Positions 24,376 through 33,782 of a DNA stretch of 64,000 nucleotides are shown piece after piece. Source of the stretch: Holophagaceae bacterium (GTDB lineage: Bacteria; Acidobacteriota; Holophagae; Holophagales; Holophagaceae); the NCBI GenBank assembly GCA_021286765.1, contig JAJTBS010000002.1, forward strand, positions 496,001-560,000. Reading direction: 5' to 3'. Position numbers and translations under genes: made by a program. The notes below the pieces were generated by a model. It was not told the DNA's origin. It did no database searches and saw only the letters and a list, made by a program, of their open reading frames with translations. Each line of letters starts with the position of its first letter. Positions within the stretch are counted from its first letter, which is position 1.

Positions 24376-25590
24376 TCAGCTCCGGGACAGAAGGCGCTCG
24401 AGGGTGCTCCGCAGGATCTCCTCCTGGGGCCGTGGCTCCAGGCGCGCGTGGGGGCCCTCGGTGGTGGGCCCGCCGATCTGGATCCACCGTGGCCGCCTCC
24501 GGGCCAGGTCATCCTCCCGCCAGACGGACAGGATGCTGGGCTCCCGGGCCCAGAGCAGGACGCTGGGATAGGGACCTTCCCGCGGCGGGACGGTGCCCCA
24601 GGCCTGCACCTCCGCGCCCCACACCCGCAGCATCGACTGGATCCGATCCCGCTCGGCGCCCTCTTCCATGCCAAGGCCCACCACCCAGCCGGACAGGAAG
24701 CCGTGGTGGCCGGGCTGGGTCTCCTCGTCGCGTTCGTACCAGCCGATCCGCTCCTGATGGTGGAGGATGCGGCTCCTGACGCGGTAGGTGGCACCGTCCA
24801 GTCCCACCAACGGAGCCTCGGGGGTGGCCTTCAGGCGCTCTGCCCAGGAGGCCCCGAAGGTCTTTTCCATCAGGGGGGAAGGGCGATCGGTGCGGAAAGC
24901 GTTGCCGGGAACCAGGCTGCGCCAGACCTCGACTTCGGCCTCGGCGCGCTGGATCCGGGTCTCCATGCCACTGACCTTCAGCCACTGCCACGAGGTGCCG
25001 ACACCCATGGAGAGGAAGACGAGGCTGAAGCCCGAGAGGCGGACCTTCATGTCGAAGAGGCTGAGGGCAGCGATCTCCACCACCACCGGGAGCGTCAGGC
25101 CGAGGAACCCGAGGAAGAGGCGACGGCCCATGGGGTCCCCATCCTGACGGGCCCGCAGGGTCCAGTAGATGGTGAGGCCACAGCCCACCAGGTAGGTCAG
25201 GTTGGCGGCATGGTGCAGCCCAGTGTCCCAGGGGCTGGGGTGTTGCAGCAGCAGGTTCCGGATGTAGCTGGGGGTCATGCCCAGGGCGATCCAGACGGGG
25301 AACCGGCTGGGGACATGGCGCGGGAAGAGCTGGGCCAGGGCGGTGCAGAGGGTGATGAAGCCGAAGGTCACCAGCAGGCTCTGGGCGCGGTCCACCAGGT
25401 CCGGGTTGAGGCTGGGCAGGGTGCCGATCACGAGGGCGATGTGGCGCAGGCCCACCAGCAGGCAGGTGAGGGAGAGCCATCCCATCATGCGGTCGCGGCG
25501 GGAGAAGGCATCGGTCCCGAAGCTGATGAAGAGCGCGAACAGGGCTCCCGCCTGGAGGGCGTCGAGGAAGGGCCAGTCCAGGAGTTGCAT
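24376..25590 (-). CDS. Uncharacterised polytopic membrane protein with cytoplasmic C-terminal domain
   Basis: A 404-residue protein with about six or seven predicted helices in the first 215 residues, then a charged, possibly coiled segment (about 215-235) and a soluble C-terminal domain of about 170 residues ending LERLLSRS. The layout resembles 7TM sensor proteins without a recognisable kinase or cyclase domain. Start at ATG 25590 (MQLLDWPF) removes a non-hydrophobic upstream stretch. It is divergent from the ABC operon at 25682. I do not recognise a family. Confidence 0.7.
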   Translation of the reverse strand: MQLLDWPFLDALQAGALFALFISFGTDAFSRRDRMMGWLSLTCLLVGLRHIALVIGTLPSLNPDLVDRAQSLLVTFGFITLCTALAQLFPRHVPSRFPVWIALGMTPSYIRNLLLQHPSPWDTGLHHAANLTYLVGCGLTIYWTLRARQDGDPMGRRLFLGFLGLTLPVVVEIAALSLFDMKVRLSGFSLVFLSMGVGTSWQWLKVSGMETRIQRAEAEVEVWRSLVPGNAFRTDRPSPLMEKTFGASWAERLKATPEAPLVGLDGATYRVRSRILHHQERIGWYERDEETQPGHHGFLSGWVVGLGMEEGAERDRIQSMLRVWGAEVQAWGTVPPREGPYPSVLLWAREPSILSVWREDDLARRRPRWIQIGGPTTEGPHARLEPRPQEEILRSTLERLLSRS

Positions 25591-25681
25591 GCAGAGGCGT
25601 CCGGGCGGTGGGAGGATGGAGGGGTACAGCCTAATCCATTTCGGAGCCCGCTTCGTAGCCGCCTTCAACCTGGAGCTCATC

Positions 25682-26611
25682 TTGATCGCCTTCGAAAACC
25701 TGGAAGTGCGCTACGCCGCTACCGCGGCGCCCGCCCTGAAGGGCCTAAGCCTCTCGCTCGAGCGCGGCATCGTGGGGCTGCTGGGGCCCAATGGTGCCGG
25801 CAAGTCCACCCTGTTGAAGGCCCTGCTGGGCCTGCTCAGGCCTTCGGGCGGCACGGGCTCGGTGCTGGGCGTGGCCCTGGGTGCCCCGGAAGCGGCCAAG
25901 CTGCGTTCCCGCATCGGCTACATGCCCGAGTACGACGCCCTCATCGAGGATGCGTCGGCCTACGAGCAGGTGGCCTTCTGGGGCGAGCTGAGCGGCCTGG
26001 CGCCCGAGACCTCGCGGGACCGCGCCCACGAGGTGCTCTATTTCGTAGGGCTGGATGAATCCCGCTACCGGCCGGTGAGCGGCTACTCCACCGGCATGCG
26101 ACAGCGGGTGAAACTGGCCCAGGCCCTGGTCCACAGCCCCGAGCTGATCTTCCTGGACGAACCCACCAACGGCCTCGATCCCGATGGCCGGCGCCGCTTG
26201 CTGGATCTGGTGCTGCGGGTCCACGCCGAGTTGGGCACCGGGGTCATCCTGGCCTCGCACCTGCTGGGCGACGTGGAACGGGTGGCGGACCAGCTGGTGA
26301 TCCTCGATCAGGGTGAGATCAAGGCGGCGGGTTCCATGGAAAACCTCAAGAAGGCCTTGGCTGGGCGTGTGGAATTGAAATTTCTTGATCCATTAGAGCC
26401 AGAACAAGAATCAGCTTTGTCTGAATTGGGTCAGGTTATGGGAAATATGAACGGTCTCTATGATGTGCAAATGTCCGAGGGTGATCCCACTCGTGCCTTT
26501 CAGTGGGCCCACGCTCGTGGTTTGACTTTGATCCAACTCACGCAGCGGCATGATCGCCTGGATGAGGTGCTGCTTAGGGCCTTGCACCCCGTCGCTCAGG
26601 TAGGGAATTGA
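25682..26611 (+). CDS. ABC transporter ATP-binding protein (exporter type)
   Basis: A 309-residue ATPase of the CcmA/DRA family. Walker A is GPNGAGKST (35-43), the signature is YSTGMRQR (a variant of LSGGQ) and Walker B is LIFLDEPTNGLDP. The C-terminal 70-80 residues form the usual accessory region. The start is probably TTG 25682 (GGAG upstream, good family N terminus); an ATG at 25616 would add 22 residues. From about 26360 the third codon positions become visibly more A/T-rich while the frame stays open. It is the first gene of a two-ATPase, two-permease operon. Confidence 0.88.
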   Translation: MIAFENLEVRYAATAAPALKGLSLSLERGIVGLLGPNGAGKSTLLKALLGLLRPSGGTGSVLGVALGAPEAAKLRSRIGYMPEYDALIEDASAYEQVAFWGELSGLAPETSRDRAHEVLYFVGLDESRYRPVSGYSTGMRQRVKLAQALVHSPELIFLDEPTNGLDPDGRRRLLDLVLRVHAELGTGVILASHLLGDVERVADQLVILDQGEIKAAGSMENLKKALAGRVELKFLDPLEPEQESALSELGQVMGNMNGLYDVQMSEGDPTRAFQWAHARGLTLIQLTQRHDRLDEVLLRALHPVAQVGN

Positions 26612-26614
26612 AAC

Positions 26615-27475
26615 ATGCCGATATATGCCCCTACGCTTCCTCCTGCAACGAACCTTGACCAAGGCCATCCGCCCGCTCTGGTGCTCATGCGCTTTGATCT
26701 GGCGCGGCTCTGGCGCCAGAAGATCGGCCGCTTCTTCAGCTTCATCTTCCTGCTGATCCTGCTCATCCAGGTGGGCTGGATCTACACCAAGTATCTGATG
26801 CAGACCAACCAGGCCTTCAAGCCCCTGAACGAGTTCGGGAAGGGGCTCTTCACCCAGGGTGCTGAATTCCAGGCCGGGTTGCTGAATCCCACGATGTACC
26901 TGCTCTGGTTCCTGGTGGCCCTGGTGGGCGGCGGCCTCGTGGCGCGGGACACCCTCTACCGCGTGCGGCCCCTCATGTATGCGCATCCCGTGGCCCCCAA
27001 GGACTACCTGCTGGCCAAGCTCGGTTTTGCCTCGGCGCTGCCCTTCGTCATCCTGCTGCCCTTCGTCCTGCTGCCCTGGGCCATGTCCCTGCTGCTGGCG
27101 GGCCTCCAGGGGCCCGTGTGGGCGACGGCGCCCCTGCGCCTGCTGCCGGCCATGGCCATCAGCTCGGCGCTGATGGGCTCCCTGGCCGTGGGTGCCTCCA
27201 GCCTGGCGGCCACGCCCCGGGCGGGCATCGGCTGGGTGCTCGGGCTCGTGCTGGGGGCCGGTACCCTGGCCTCCATGATCCACGGGCTCACCGGGATCAG
27301 GGCCGTGGACGCCCTGAACCCCGTCATGCTGGCCGAAGCCTGGCCCCAGCTCCTCGTTGGCGTGGCCCACCCGATGGTGGCCTGGCTGCCCGCGATCCTG
27401 GGCACGGCCTTCCACCTCGCCCTCTGGACCTTCGTGGCCGCCCGGCGGACGCGACCCTCCGAGGCGGTGATCTGA
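26615..27475 (+). CDS. ABC transporter permease
   Basis: A 286-residue inner-membrane protein with six predicted helices and a short basic N-terminal tail. LARLWRQKIGRFFSFIFLLIL and ARDTLYRVRPLMYAHPVAPKDYLLAK are typical of ABC-2-type permeases. It starts 3 bases after the ATPase stop and its stop overlaps the next ATPase start, so it is part of the operon. The substrate is unknown. Confidence 0.82.
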   Translation: MPIYAPTLPPATNLDQGHPPALVLMRFDLARLWRQKIGRFFSFIFLLILLIQVGWIYTKYLMQTNQAFKPLNEFGKGLFTQGAEFQAGLLNPTMYLLWFLVALVGGGLVARDTLYRVRPLMYAHPVAPKDYLLAKLGFASALPFVILLPFVLLPWAMSLLLAGLQGPVWATAPLRLLPAMAISSALMGSLAVGASSLAATPRAGIGWVLGLVLGAGTLASMIHGLTGIRAVDALNPVMLAEAWPQLLVGVAHPMVAWLPAILGTAFHLALWTFVAARRTRPSEAVI

Positions 27476-28395
27476 TGATCCAGCTCGATCGCGCCTCCCT
27501 CCGCTACGGCCACATCCTGGGCCTCAGCCCCACCTCCTTTGAGCTGCCCGATGGCGGCGGCATCACGGGCCTGCTGGGGCCCAACGGCGCTGGCAAGTCT
27601 TCCCTGCTCCAGCTGCTCTCGGGCCTCTTGCCGCCTTCCGGCGGCGAGGTCCGCGTCTTCGGCGAGGCCCCCTTCCGCAATCCCGCCGTGCTTGCCCGCC
27701 TGGGGCTGGTGCCCGAAGGGGACCGCCTGCCCACGGGCCTCCGTGCCGACCGCTGGCTGCGCATGATGGGCGAGCTGTCCGGCCTGTCAGGCGAAGGCCT
27801 GAATGCCGCGGTGGCCAAGGCCCTTGCCACCGTGGGCATGGCGGACCGCGCCCACCTCACCTTCGCGCGCATGTCCAAAGGCATGCGCCAGCGCATCCGC
27901 CTGGCCCAGGCCCTCATGCACGAGCCGGAGCTGCTCATCCTGGACGAGCCGTTCAATGGCCTGGATCCGGAAGCGCGGCTCACCTTGATGGCGCTGCTGC
28001 GCAGCCTCGCGGAAGGTGGCACGCGCATCCTGGTCTCCAGCCACATCCTCGGCGAGATCGCCCAGCTCACGGATCGCATTCTGCTGCTGTTCCGGGGGCG
28101 CCTCCTGGCGGAAGGCACGGTCACGGAAATCCGGCAGCTGCTGGACCGCCATCCGGTGGAGCTGCGCCTCACGGGCGGGGCGCAGGTGCTGGCCCGCTGG
28201 GCCGTGGAGCAGCCGGAGCTGGCGGCCCTCCGCATGGAGGAGGACGCCGTGGTGCTCTCCGTCCGCTCCCCCCGGGACATTCTCCCCCGTCTGCAGAAGG
28301 CCGCGGCGGAAGGCGGCCTCCCGCTGCGGGCGCTGGATCCCCTGGACCTCAACCTCGACGCGGTCTTTCAATACCTCACGAAGGATCACGCATGA
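27475..28395 (+). CDS. ABC transporter ATP-binding protein (second)
   Basis: A 306-residue ATPase with Walker A GPNGAGKSS, signature MSKGMRQRIRLAQAL, Walker B LLILDEPFNGLDP and the switch His in SSHILGE. It has the same domain order as the ATPase at 25682 but is clearly a different protein. The ATG overlaps the permease stop (TGATG). Having two ATPases and two permeases suggests a heteromeric exporter or two paired half-systems. Confidence 0.9.
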   Translation: MIQLDRASLRYGHILGLSPTSFELPDGGGITGLLGPNGAGKSSLLQLLSGLLPPSGGEVRVFGEAPFRNPAVLARLGLVPEGDRLPTGLRADRWLRMMGELSGLSGEGLNAAVAKALATVGMADRAHLTFARMSKGMRQRIRLAQALMHEPELLILDEPFNGLDPEARLTLMALLRSLAEGGTRILVSSHILGEIAQLTDRILLLFRGRLLAEGTVTEIRQLLDRHPVELRLTGGAQVLARWAVEQPELAALRMEEDAVVLSVRSPRDILPRLQKAAAEGGLPLRALDPLDLNLDAVFQYLTKDHA

Positions 28396-29183
28396 GCGCC
28401 GCACCTTCTCCCCTGGCGACGATCCGTGCCACGGCGCGGGGCTACCTGCCGCGAGTGTTCCAGGGCCGCGGCTGGGTGCTGGCCTCTCTGGTCATGGTGC
28501 CCGTGGCCCTCAGCCTCCTCATCTACACCGTGGCGCAGACCAAGGGTGGGGAAGGCGGCCCCCGGCCCGGCGAGGCCCTCAAGATCTTCCATGAAGTGCT
28601 GGTGAAGATGATGCTGCCCATCATGGCCTTGGTGGCCGCCCCGGCGGGCATTCGCGAGGACCTGGAGCAGCGCACCCTCCCCCTGCTGCTGGTCCGCCCC
28701 GCGCCCGTCTGGGCCCTGCCCCTGGGCAAGGGCCTGCCCTGGTTCGCCTGGGGCGCCGCCTGGCTCATCATCGGCACGCTGGGCCTGCAGGTCATCGGCG
28801 GGGATCCATCGCTGCTGCCAGGCCGCCTGGCTGCCCTGGTCAGCGCCTGGTGGGGCGAGCTGGCCCTGATGACCCTCGTGGGTCTGCTCTTCAAGCGCGG
28901 CACCCTCTGGGGCGCCGTGTATTTCTTCCTGTGGGAGCCCTGGGTGCGGATCTTCCCGCCCTTCCTCCAGCGGCTCACGTTCACCCACCACATCGAAAGC
29001 CTTGCCGGCAGCCGCGCGGCGGAGATCCAGACCAACCAGTTGCTGGCCCAGGAACAGGTGACGACCCATCCCGTGTTCGCCTGCCTGGCCCTCCTGGCCT
29101 TCGGAGGGCTCTGCTGGGCCCTGGCAGGCTGGAAGCTCCACCGCACGGCCCACGGCCTGGCCGGGAACGAGGCGGAGGGGTAG
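28392..29183 (+). CDS. ABC transporter permease (second)
   Basis: A 263-residue ABC-2-type permease with six predicted helices. REDLEQRTLPLLLVRPAPVWALPLGKGL is the cytoplasmic loop commonly seen after helix 2. It overlaps the upstream ATPase stop by four bases (ATGA) and closes the operon. No periplasmic binding protein is present, which fits an exporter or a membrane-remodelling transporter. Confidence 0.82.
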   Translation: MSAAPSPLATIRATARGYLPRVFQGRGWVLASLVMVPVALSLLIYTVAQTKGGEGGPRPGEALKIFHEVLVKMMLPIMALVAAPAGIREDLEQRTLPLLLVRPAPVWALPLGKGLPWFAWGAAWLIIGTLGLQVIGGDPSLLPGRLAALVSAWWGELALMTLVGLLFKRGTLWGAVYFFLWEPWVRIFPPFLQRLTFTHHIESLAGSRAAEIQTNQLLAQEQVTTHPVFACLALLAFGGLCWALAGWKLHRTAHGLAGNEAEG

Positions 29184-29197
29184 GCGACCCCCGGCGG

Positions 29198-29203
29198 TAG
29201 ACT
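29198..29203 (+). promoter_or_regulatory. -10-like TAGACT six bases before the M16 peptidase ATG
   Basis: TAGACT followed by exactly six bases and ATG, with no Shine-Dalgarno sequence. This spacing would put the transcription start on the A of ATG (leaderless mRNA). The same layout occurs at 32659, 50615 and 51798. Confidence 0.45.
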
Positions 29204-29209
29204 GGTGGA

Positions 29210-30481
29210 ATGTCGAATGCACTGCACCGCACCGTCACGCCCGAGGGCACCGAGATCCTGATCGAGCCGCTGCCTCATGTGCGGAGCTGCTCGGTGGGCC
29301 TCTGGGTGCGCCGGGGCTCTCGGCACGAGGGCGGGCAGGAGGAGGGTCTGGCTCACTTCCTGGAGCACACGGTGTTCAAGGGCACCGAGTCCTATCCCAC
29401 GCCCGATGAACTGGCGGCGGCCACGGATCGGCTGGGTGGCCACGTGGACGCCTTCACCGGCAAGGAGGTGGCCTGTTTTTACGGCAAGGTGCTGGCCGAC
29501 CAGCTGCCGGAGCTGGTGCATCTGCTAGGTGAACTGGTGACCTCACCCCGCTTCGAGGCTGAGGAGCTTGTCCGTGAGCGCGGCGTCATCCTGGAGGAGA
29601 TCGCCCAGAGCGAGGACCAGCCGGATGACTGGGTCAGCGAGCTGTTCTACGGGGGGTTCTGGGAGGGCACGCCCCTCGCCCACCCCATCCTGGGGCGCCG
29701 GGATCAGGTGTCCAGCTACGGCCCCGCCGAGGCCCGGGCCTTCTTCGACCACACCTACCGGGCGCCGAACCTGGTGGTGGCCGCCGCCGGCGCCATCGAT
29801 CCCGAGGCCTTCCAGCGCTTGCTGGCCCCGGTGCTGGAGCGCCTCCCGAAAGGGGCCGCGCAGGCCTCCGCTCAGGAGGTCCGCACCCGCCCCTTCCTCC
29901 TGAACACGCCACGGAAGGATCTCCAGCAGGCCAACCTCGTGATGGGTTTTCCCGCCCCGGGCCATCACTCGTCGGATCGCGCCGCGGCGCACCTGCTCAG
30001 CCACGTGCTGGGTGGCGGCATGGCCTCCCGGCTGTTCATGGAACTGCGCGAGCGCCGGGGTCTCTGCTACCAGGTGGGCAGCTACCTGAGCCCCTACGCC
30101 GACACGGGCGCGCTGCAGATCAGCGCCAGCTGCGCACCAGCCCAGCTGCGGGAGCTGGTGCAGCGGACCATGGCCGAGTGCGCCCGCGTCCGGGCCAAGG
30201 GTGTGGACTCGGACGAGCTGATCCGGGCCAAGCTACAGGCCCGCACGGGGCTGGTGTTCAGCCAGGAGAGCAGCAGCAGCCGCATGTTCAGCCTGGCCCA
30301 CCAGGCCATCCATCTGGGCGAGATCCGCAGCCTCGATCAGCAGATGGCCGAGATCGAGGCCGTGACGCCTGGCGACCTTCTGCGCGTCGCCCAGGATCTG
30401 CTGGATCCCACCCAACTGGGCGTCAGCGCCCTGGGAACCCGGCGGGGCTGTGACATCCGGGCTCAGGACCTGGTGGCCTGA
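29210..30481 (+). CDS. M16 family zinc metallopeptidase
   Basis: A 423-residue pitrilysin/processing-peptidase-like protein. The inverted zinc motif HFLEH is at 49-53, with the third ligand at E130 in GVILEEIAQSEDQPDD. The C-terminal half (residues about 170-400) has the non-catalytic M16 fold with GLCYQVGSYLSPYADTGALQI. The size matches single-chain bacterial M16B (YmxG/PqqL-like) enzymes. No signal peptide is seen, so it is probably cytoplasmic. Confidence 0.92.
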   Translation: MSNALHRTVTPEGTEILIEPLPHVRSCSVGLWVRRGSRHEGGQEEGLAHFLEHTVFKGTESYPTPDELAAATDRLGGHVDAFTGKEVACFYGKVLADQLPELVHLLGELVTSPRFEAEELVRERGVILEEIAQSEDQPDDWVSELFYGGFWEGTPLAHPILGRRDQVSSYGPAEARAFFDHTYRAPNLVVAAAGAIDPEAFQRLLAPVLERLPKGAAQASAQEVRTRPFLLNTPRKDLQQANLVMGFPAPGHHSSDRAAAHLLSHVLGGGMASRLFMELRERRGLCYQVGSYLSPYADTGALQISASCAPAQLRELVQRTMAECARVRAKGVDSDELIRAKLQARTGLVFSQESSSSRMFSLAHQAIHLGEIRSLDQQMAEIEAVTPGDLLRVAQDLLDPTQLGVSALGTRRGCDIRAQDLVA

Positions 30482-30508
30482 GGGTACGGAGCCCGACGGC
30501 TTCTGTGA

Positions 30509-32560
30509 TCACTTGGGCATCTGGGTGCCCCAATAGCAGTCGTTGAACAGGGCGCTGTAGTTCTTCTTGGCGGCCAGGCTGGCGACTTGCTCGACGGATT
30601 GGGTGGTGAGGAATTTCCAGCGGAAGTTGGCCAGGAGCGACTTCATGAACACGGCGAAGGCATTGTCGCCCATCTCGCGATGCAAGGCAGCGAGGATGAG
30701 GCCTCCTTTCTCATACAGAAGGGTGGCCCGGCCAATGTAGGAACCTCTCGGATTGTTGATCCAGTGAAGGCGGTTCGCGAAGGGGATGGTGGATTCCCGG
30801 GCATAGGGGGTGGATTGGCTCCGCCATTGGTTGAGCAGCCCGTCGTAGGAGGAATTGCCTTTGCCCTTCATGCTCCTCAGTACGAGGGCCGAGGCATAGT
30901 TGGAGAACGACTCGGAAAGCCACTGCTCTTCCAGAGCGGGCATTTTGACGAGGTGGCCCCAGTACTGGTGGGCGATTTCGTGGGCGAATCGCTGGTTGAT
31001 GCCGCGGGTGAAGAGTGCGCTGAAATCATCCACCTTGCCGTCGAAGGCCTCGTTGGTGATCTTCATCATGCCCGGGGGGGCCTGACCCCACCCCACGTCA
31101 TTGACTTGCACGATGTTGTACTCCTCGAAGGGGAACTTTTCGAAGATCTGCTCGTAGAACCCGATGATCTGCCGGGCCAGATCCGCCAGGCGCTTCTGAG
31201 AGGTGTTCGTTCCGCCGCCATAGGCCGCGACGCGAATGGTGAGGCCGTTCTGGGTGTCTTCGATGAATTCGTAAGTTCCGGCCATGACCGTGAAGAACTG
31301 GATAGGCTTCTCGACCTTGACCTCCAGGAGGTTCCCGTCCGCGCTCTTCTCCCGCCTCAGGGTCTTGCCTCCCGAAATCGGGATGTCCTTCGAATGGGTC
31401 CGGATCAACGCGTGAACCGTGTAGGTCTGGCCTCCCATTTCAGGCTGCGGGAACCACGGCTCCAGCCCCAGTTCCCAGTAGCTGTCGCCTCCGGGTCGGA
31501 AGAGAATCTGTCCCGAGTATTCGAAAGTCAGGCGGAAGGGCTCACCGGCCTGGAGCGGGGCGGGGAACTCGATGAGGATCCGGTCGTTCCGGTGATGGAA
31601 GGGGAGGGGACGGCCAGCGCCGTCCAGGACCCGGGAGACTTTGTACTGTCCGCGGCCTTCCTCGGGGTAACGCAAGGTGTAGAGGTCAAGCGCGATGACA
31701 GAAAGGCCCTGATCCGCGACAACGAGCGTATCCTCCACTTTCAAGTTGGCTGAGCCCAGATTGGCCTGGAGGTTGATATCGACGTGGGTCAGGTTGACCA
31801 GGGGGGAAAGCGGCTCTTTCCAGGTCCAACCGAGCGGCTGCTGGGATTGGAGGACCCGGCGCAGCCCGTCATAGGCCACCGGGTTTGCAGGAGGCGACAC
31901 CGACCACAGGCTCTCCAATTGAGTGCCGCCCTCGTCCAGGACATGGATGAACGGGGCGCTGGTTCCCGTGATCTCGGCGCGGGCCAGGGTCTTGCCCGGC
32001 GTGTTTGCAAGATGCATGGCGAAATCCTGGCCCCGATCACCAAGCCCATCCCGGTTGAAGTAGGCCCACTCCTTGGCCATGGCCGCTGCGTCGGCCGGGG
32101 TGGACTCTCCGGACGGCATGGGCAGGGCGGCCCCGGCCTGCCAGTAGAAGAAGCTTTTCACCGTCTCGGTGAGCACCATTTGGCCGTTCAACTCCTTCAG
32201 CTTCACGCTGCTGCTGAACCCGCCCAGGTTTTGCTTGTGGTTTGATGTGAACGTGGCCCATTCGCCCGGATTCGTAGAGCTGAAGCTGAACTGACCGCTT
32301 CCACGGAAGTGGAAACCGAGGACCTTGCCCTCCGAGAGCAGGGGGGTCACCACCCCGTTTAGCCCCTGGAAGGTCAACCGGCCGGACGAGAAGCCCCAGT
32401 CATGGGCCGTGATGGCGCCTCCGGGCCGGGGCAGGGTCGAGTAGGCCTCGACATTCCGGTGGAGCGAGGACTGCGGTGCCGCATCTGTGGACCGGCCTGG
32501 AATTGCCAGGGAGAGGCAGCAGACAGCCGAGAGGAATGGTCGTGCCAGAGACATTTTCAA
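30509..32560 (-). CDS. Exported M1-family aminopeptidase
   Basis: A 683-residue protein with a signal peptide (about 1-27). The N-terminal 300 residues are beta-rich. The M1 catalytic core has HEIAHQYWGH (zinc ligands H527 and H531) and E550 in WLSESFSNYA, the exact HEXXH-X18-E spacing. The exopeptidase GxMEN motif is replaced by PPGMMKITN, so substrate choice may differ from classical aminopeptidases. The start is TTG 32560 (GGAG 6-7 bases upstream) or ATG 32554. It converges on the M16 gene, suggesting two independent peptidases. Confidence 0.88.
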   Translation of the reverse strand: MKMSLARPFLSAVCCLSLAIPGRSTDAAPQSSLHRNVEAYSTLPRPGGAITAHDWGFSSGRLTFQGLNGVVTPLLSEGKVLGFHFRGSGQFSFSSTNPGEWATFTSNHKQNLGGFSSSVKLKELNGQMVLTETVKSFFYWQAGAALPMPSGESTPADAAAMAKEWAYFNRDGLGDRGQDFAMHLANTPGKTLARAEITGTSAPFIHVLDEGGTQLESLWSVSPPANPVAYDGLRRVLQSQQPLGWTWKEPLSPLVNLTHVDINLQANLGSANLKVEDTLVVADQGLSVIALDLYTLRYPEEGRGQYKVSRVLDGAGRPLPFHHRNDRILIEFPAPLQAGEPFRLTFEYSGQILFRPGGDSYWELGLEPWFPQPEMGGQTYTVHALIRTHSKDIPISGGKTLRREKSADGNLLEVKVEKPIQFFTVMAGTYEFIEDTQNGLTIRVAAYGGGTNTSQKRLADLARQIIGFYEQIFEKFPFEEYNIVQVNDVGWGQAPPGMMKITNEAFDGKVDDFSALFTRGINQRFAHEIAHQYWGHLVKMPALEEQWLSESFSNYASALVLRSMKGKGNSSYDGLLNQWRSQSTPYARESTIPFANRLHWINNPRGSYIGRATLLYEKGGLILAALHREMGDNAFAVFMKSLLANFRWKFLTTQSVEQVASLAAKKNYSALFNDCYWGTQMPK

Positions 32561-32658
32561 GGTCTGCTCCGAAGTCCTAATGAGTCGAATCCGAATTGAA
32601 CTTTCTCGGCCAAAGATTATCGGTGGGCGGCCGGACCTAGGTCACGATTGCCTGCGCA

Positions 32659-32664
32659 TACACT
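32659..32664 (+). promoter_or_regulatory. -10-like TACACT six bases before rlmN ATG
   Basis: TACACT, six bases, ATG, with no ribosome site. No good -35 is visible 17 bases upstream. It suggests a leaderless rlmN transcript. Confidence 0.45.
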
Positions 32665-32670
32665 GGTCTG

Positions 32671-33750
32671 ATGGTTCCGTCCTCTTCCACGCCATGGGAT
32701 CGCCCAGCCCCCGAGCGGGACGGCCTGCCCTCGGCTTGGTCGCTCTTCCCCGAGGAGCTGGAGGCCCTGGGCTGTCCGGGCAGCGCCTTGGAGACCTTCA
32801 AGCGCCTGCACCGGCCCTGGACCTGGAAAGGGGGGGCGCCAGACCTGGGCTCGGGCATCCGCGCCTGGCTGCAGGGGGTGGCGGACCTGCGCCTGCCCGC
32901 CCTCGTCGAGCGCCAGCCCTCGGATGATGGCTCCACCAAGCTGGCCCTGGAACTGGGGGATGGGAAGCGCATCGAGGCTGTCCACATGCCGCGCAAGGTG
33001 CGGAACCCCCGGGTGACCTACTGCATCTCCAGCCAGGTGGGCTGCGCCATGGGTTGCACCTTCTGCGCCACCGGCAGCATGGGCATCCTGCGCAACCTGC
33101 AGGCCGGCGAGATCCTGGGCCAGGTGCTGGCCCTCATGGTGGAACTCGGCCCCGACCGGGGCCACGAGCTGACCCTGGTGTTCATGGGCATGGGCGAGCC
33201 CCTGCACAACCTGGAGCACTTGCATCGGGCCATCCGCCTGATGTGCCATCCGGCGGGTCTGGGCCTCGGGAAGAACCGCATCACGGTGAGCACCTCGGGT
33301 CTGGTGAGCGGCATCGACAGGCTGTCGAAGCTGGAGCCCCGGCCCCTGCTGGCGCTGAGCCTCAACGCCACCACCGACGAGGCCCGGGGCCGCACCATGC
33401 CCGTGAACCGCGTGTGGAACCTGGCTCGGCTGCGCCGGGCCCTGGACGACTGGGGCCTGAAGCGCGGCGAGAAGTTCTGCTTCGAATACGTGCTCCTGGA
33501 AGGCGAGAATGACACCGAGGCCGACGCGGAGCGGCTGGCGGAATGGCTGGGCGAACTGCGGGGCGCCCACAACCTGAACCTCATCCCCATGAACGAGCAT
33601 GCCGCCAGCGCCTTCCACCAGCCCAGCGAGGACCGTGTCCAGCAGTTCGCCCGGTGGCTCAAGGCCCGTGGCTGCTTCGTCACCGTGCGCCGCAGCCGGG
33701 GGCGGGATGTGCAGGGGGCTTGCGGGCAGCTGATCAAGGAAAGGGCTTGA
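32671..33750 (+). CDS. rlmN: 23S rRNA (adenine2503-C2)/tRNA methyltransferase RlmN
   Basis: A 359-residue radical-SAM enzyme methylating A2503 of 23S rRNA. The [4Fe-4S] motif CAMGCTFC uses C125, C129 and C132. Further landmarks are [10 protein letters not shown], the substrate-binding STSGLV and [17 protein letters not shown]. The conserved C-terminal methylated Cys equivalent is C351 in QGACGQL. It is divergent from the M1 peptidase gene and 32 bases ahead of dut. Confidence 0.95.
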   Translation: MVPSSSTPWDRPAPERDGLPSAWSLFPEELEALGCPGSALETFKRLHRPWTWKGGAPDLGSGIRAWLQGVADLRLPALVERQPSDDGSTKLALELGDGKRIEAVHMPRKVRNPRVTYCISSQVGCAMGCTFCATGSMGILRNLQAGEILGQVLALMVELGPDRGHELTLVFMGMGEPLHNLEHLHRAIRLMCHPAGLGLGKNRITVSTSGLVSGIDRLSKLEPRPLLALSLNATTDEARGRTMPVNRVWNLARLRRALDDWGLKRGEKFCFEYVLLEGENDTEADAERLAEWLGELRGAHNLNLIPMNEHAASAFHQPSEDRVQQFARWLKARGCFVTVRRSRGRDVQGACGQLIKERA

Positions 33751-33782
33751 GTCGGGAGGCCGGAGGCTGGAGGCTGGAGCCC

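Noticed and set aside
20840-24571. A 1243-codon open frame antisense to dnaE
   Set aside because: It is an effect of GC-rich codon bias. Its amino-acid composition is shadow-like (many Gly, Ala, His, Gln, Val repeats) and dnaE on the opposite strand has all polymerase motifs.
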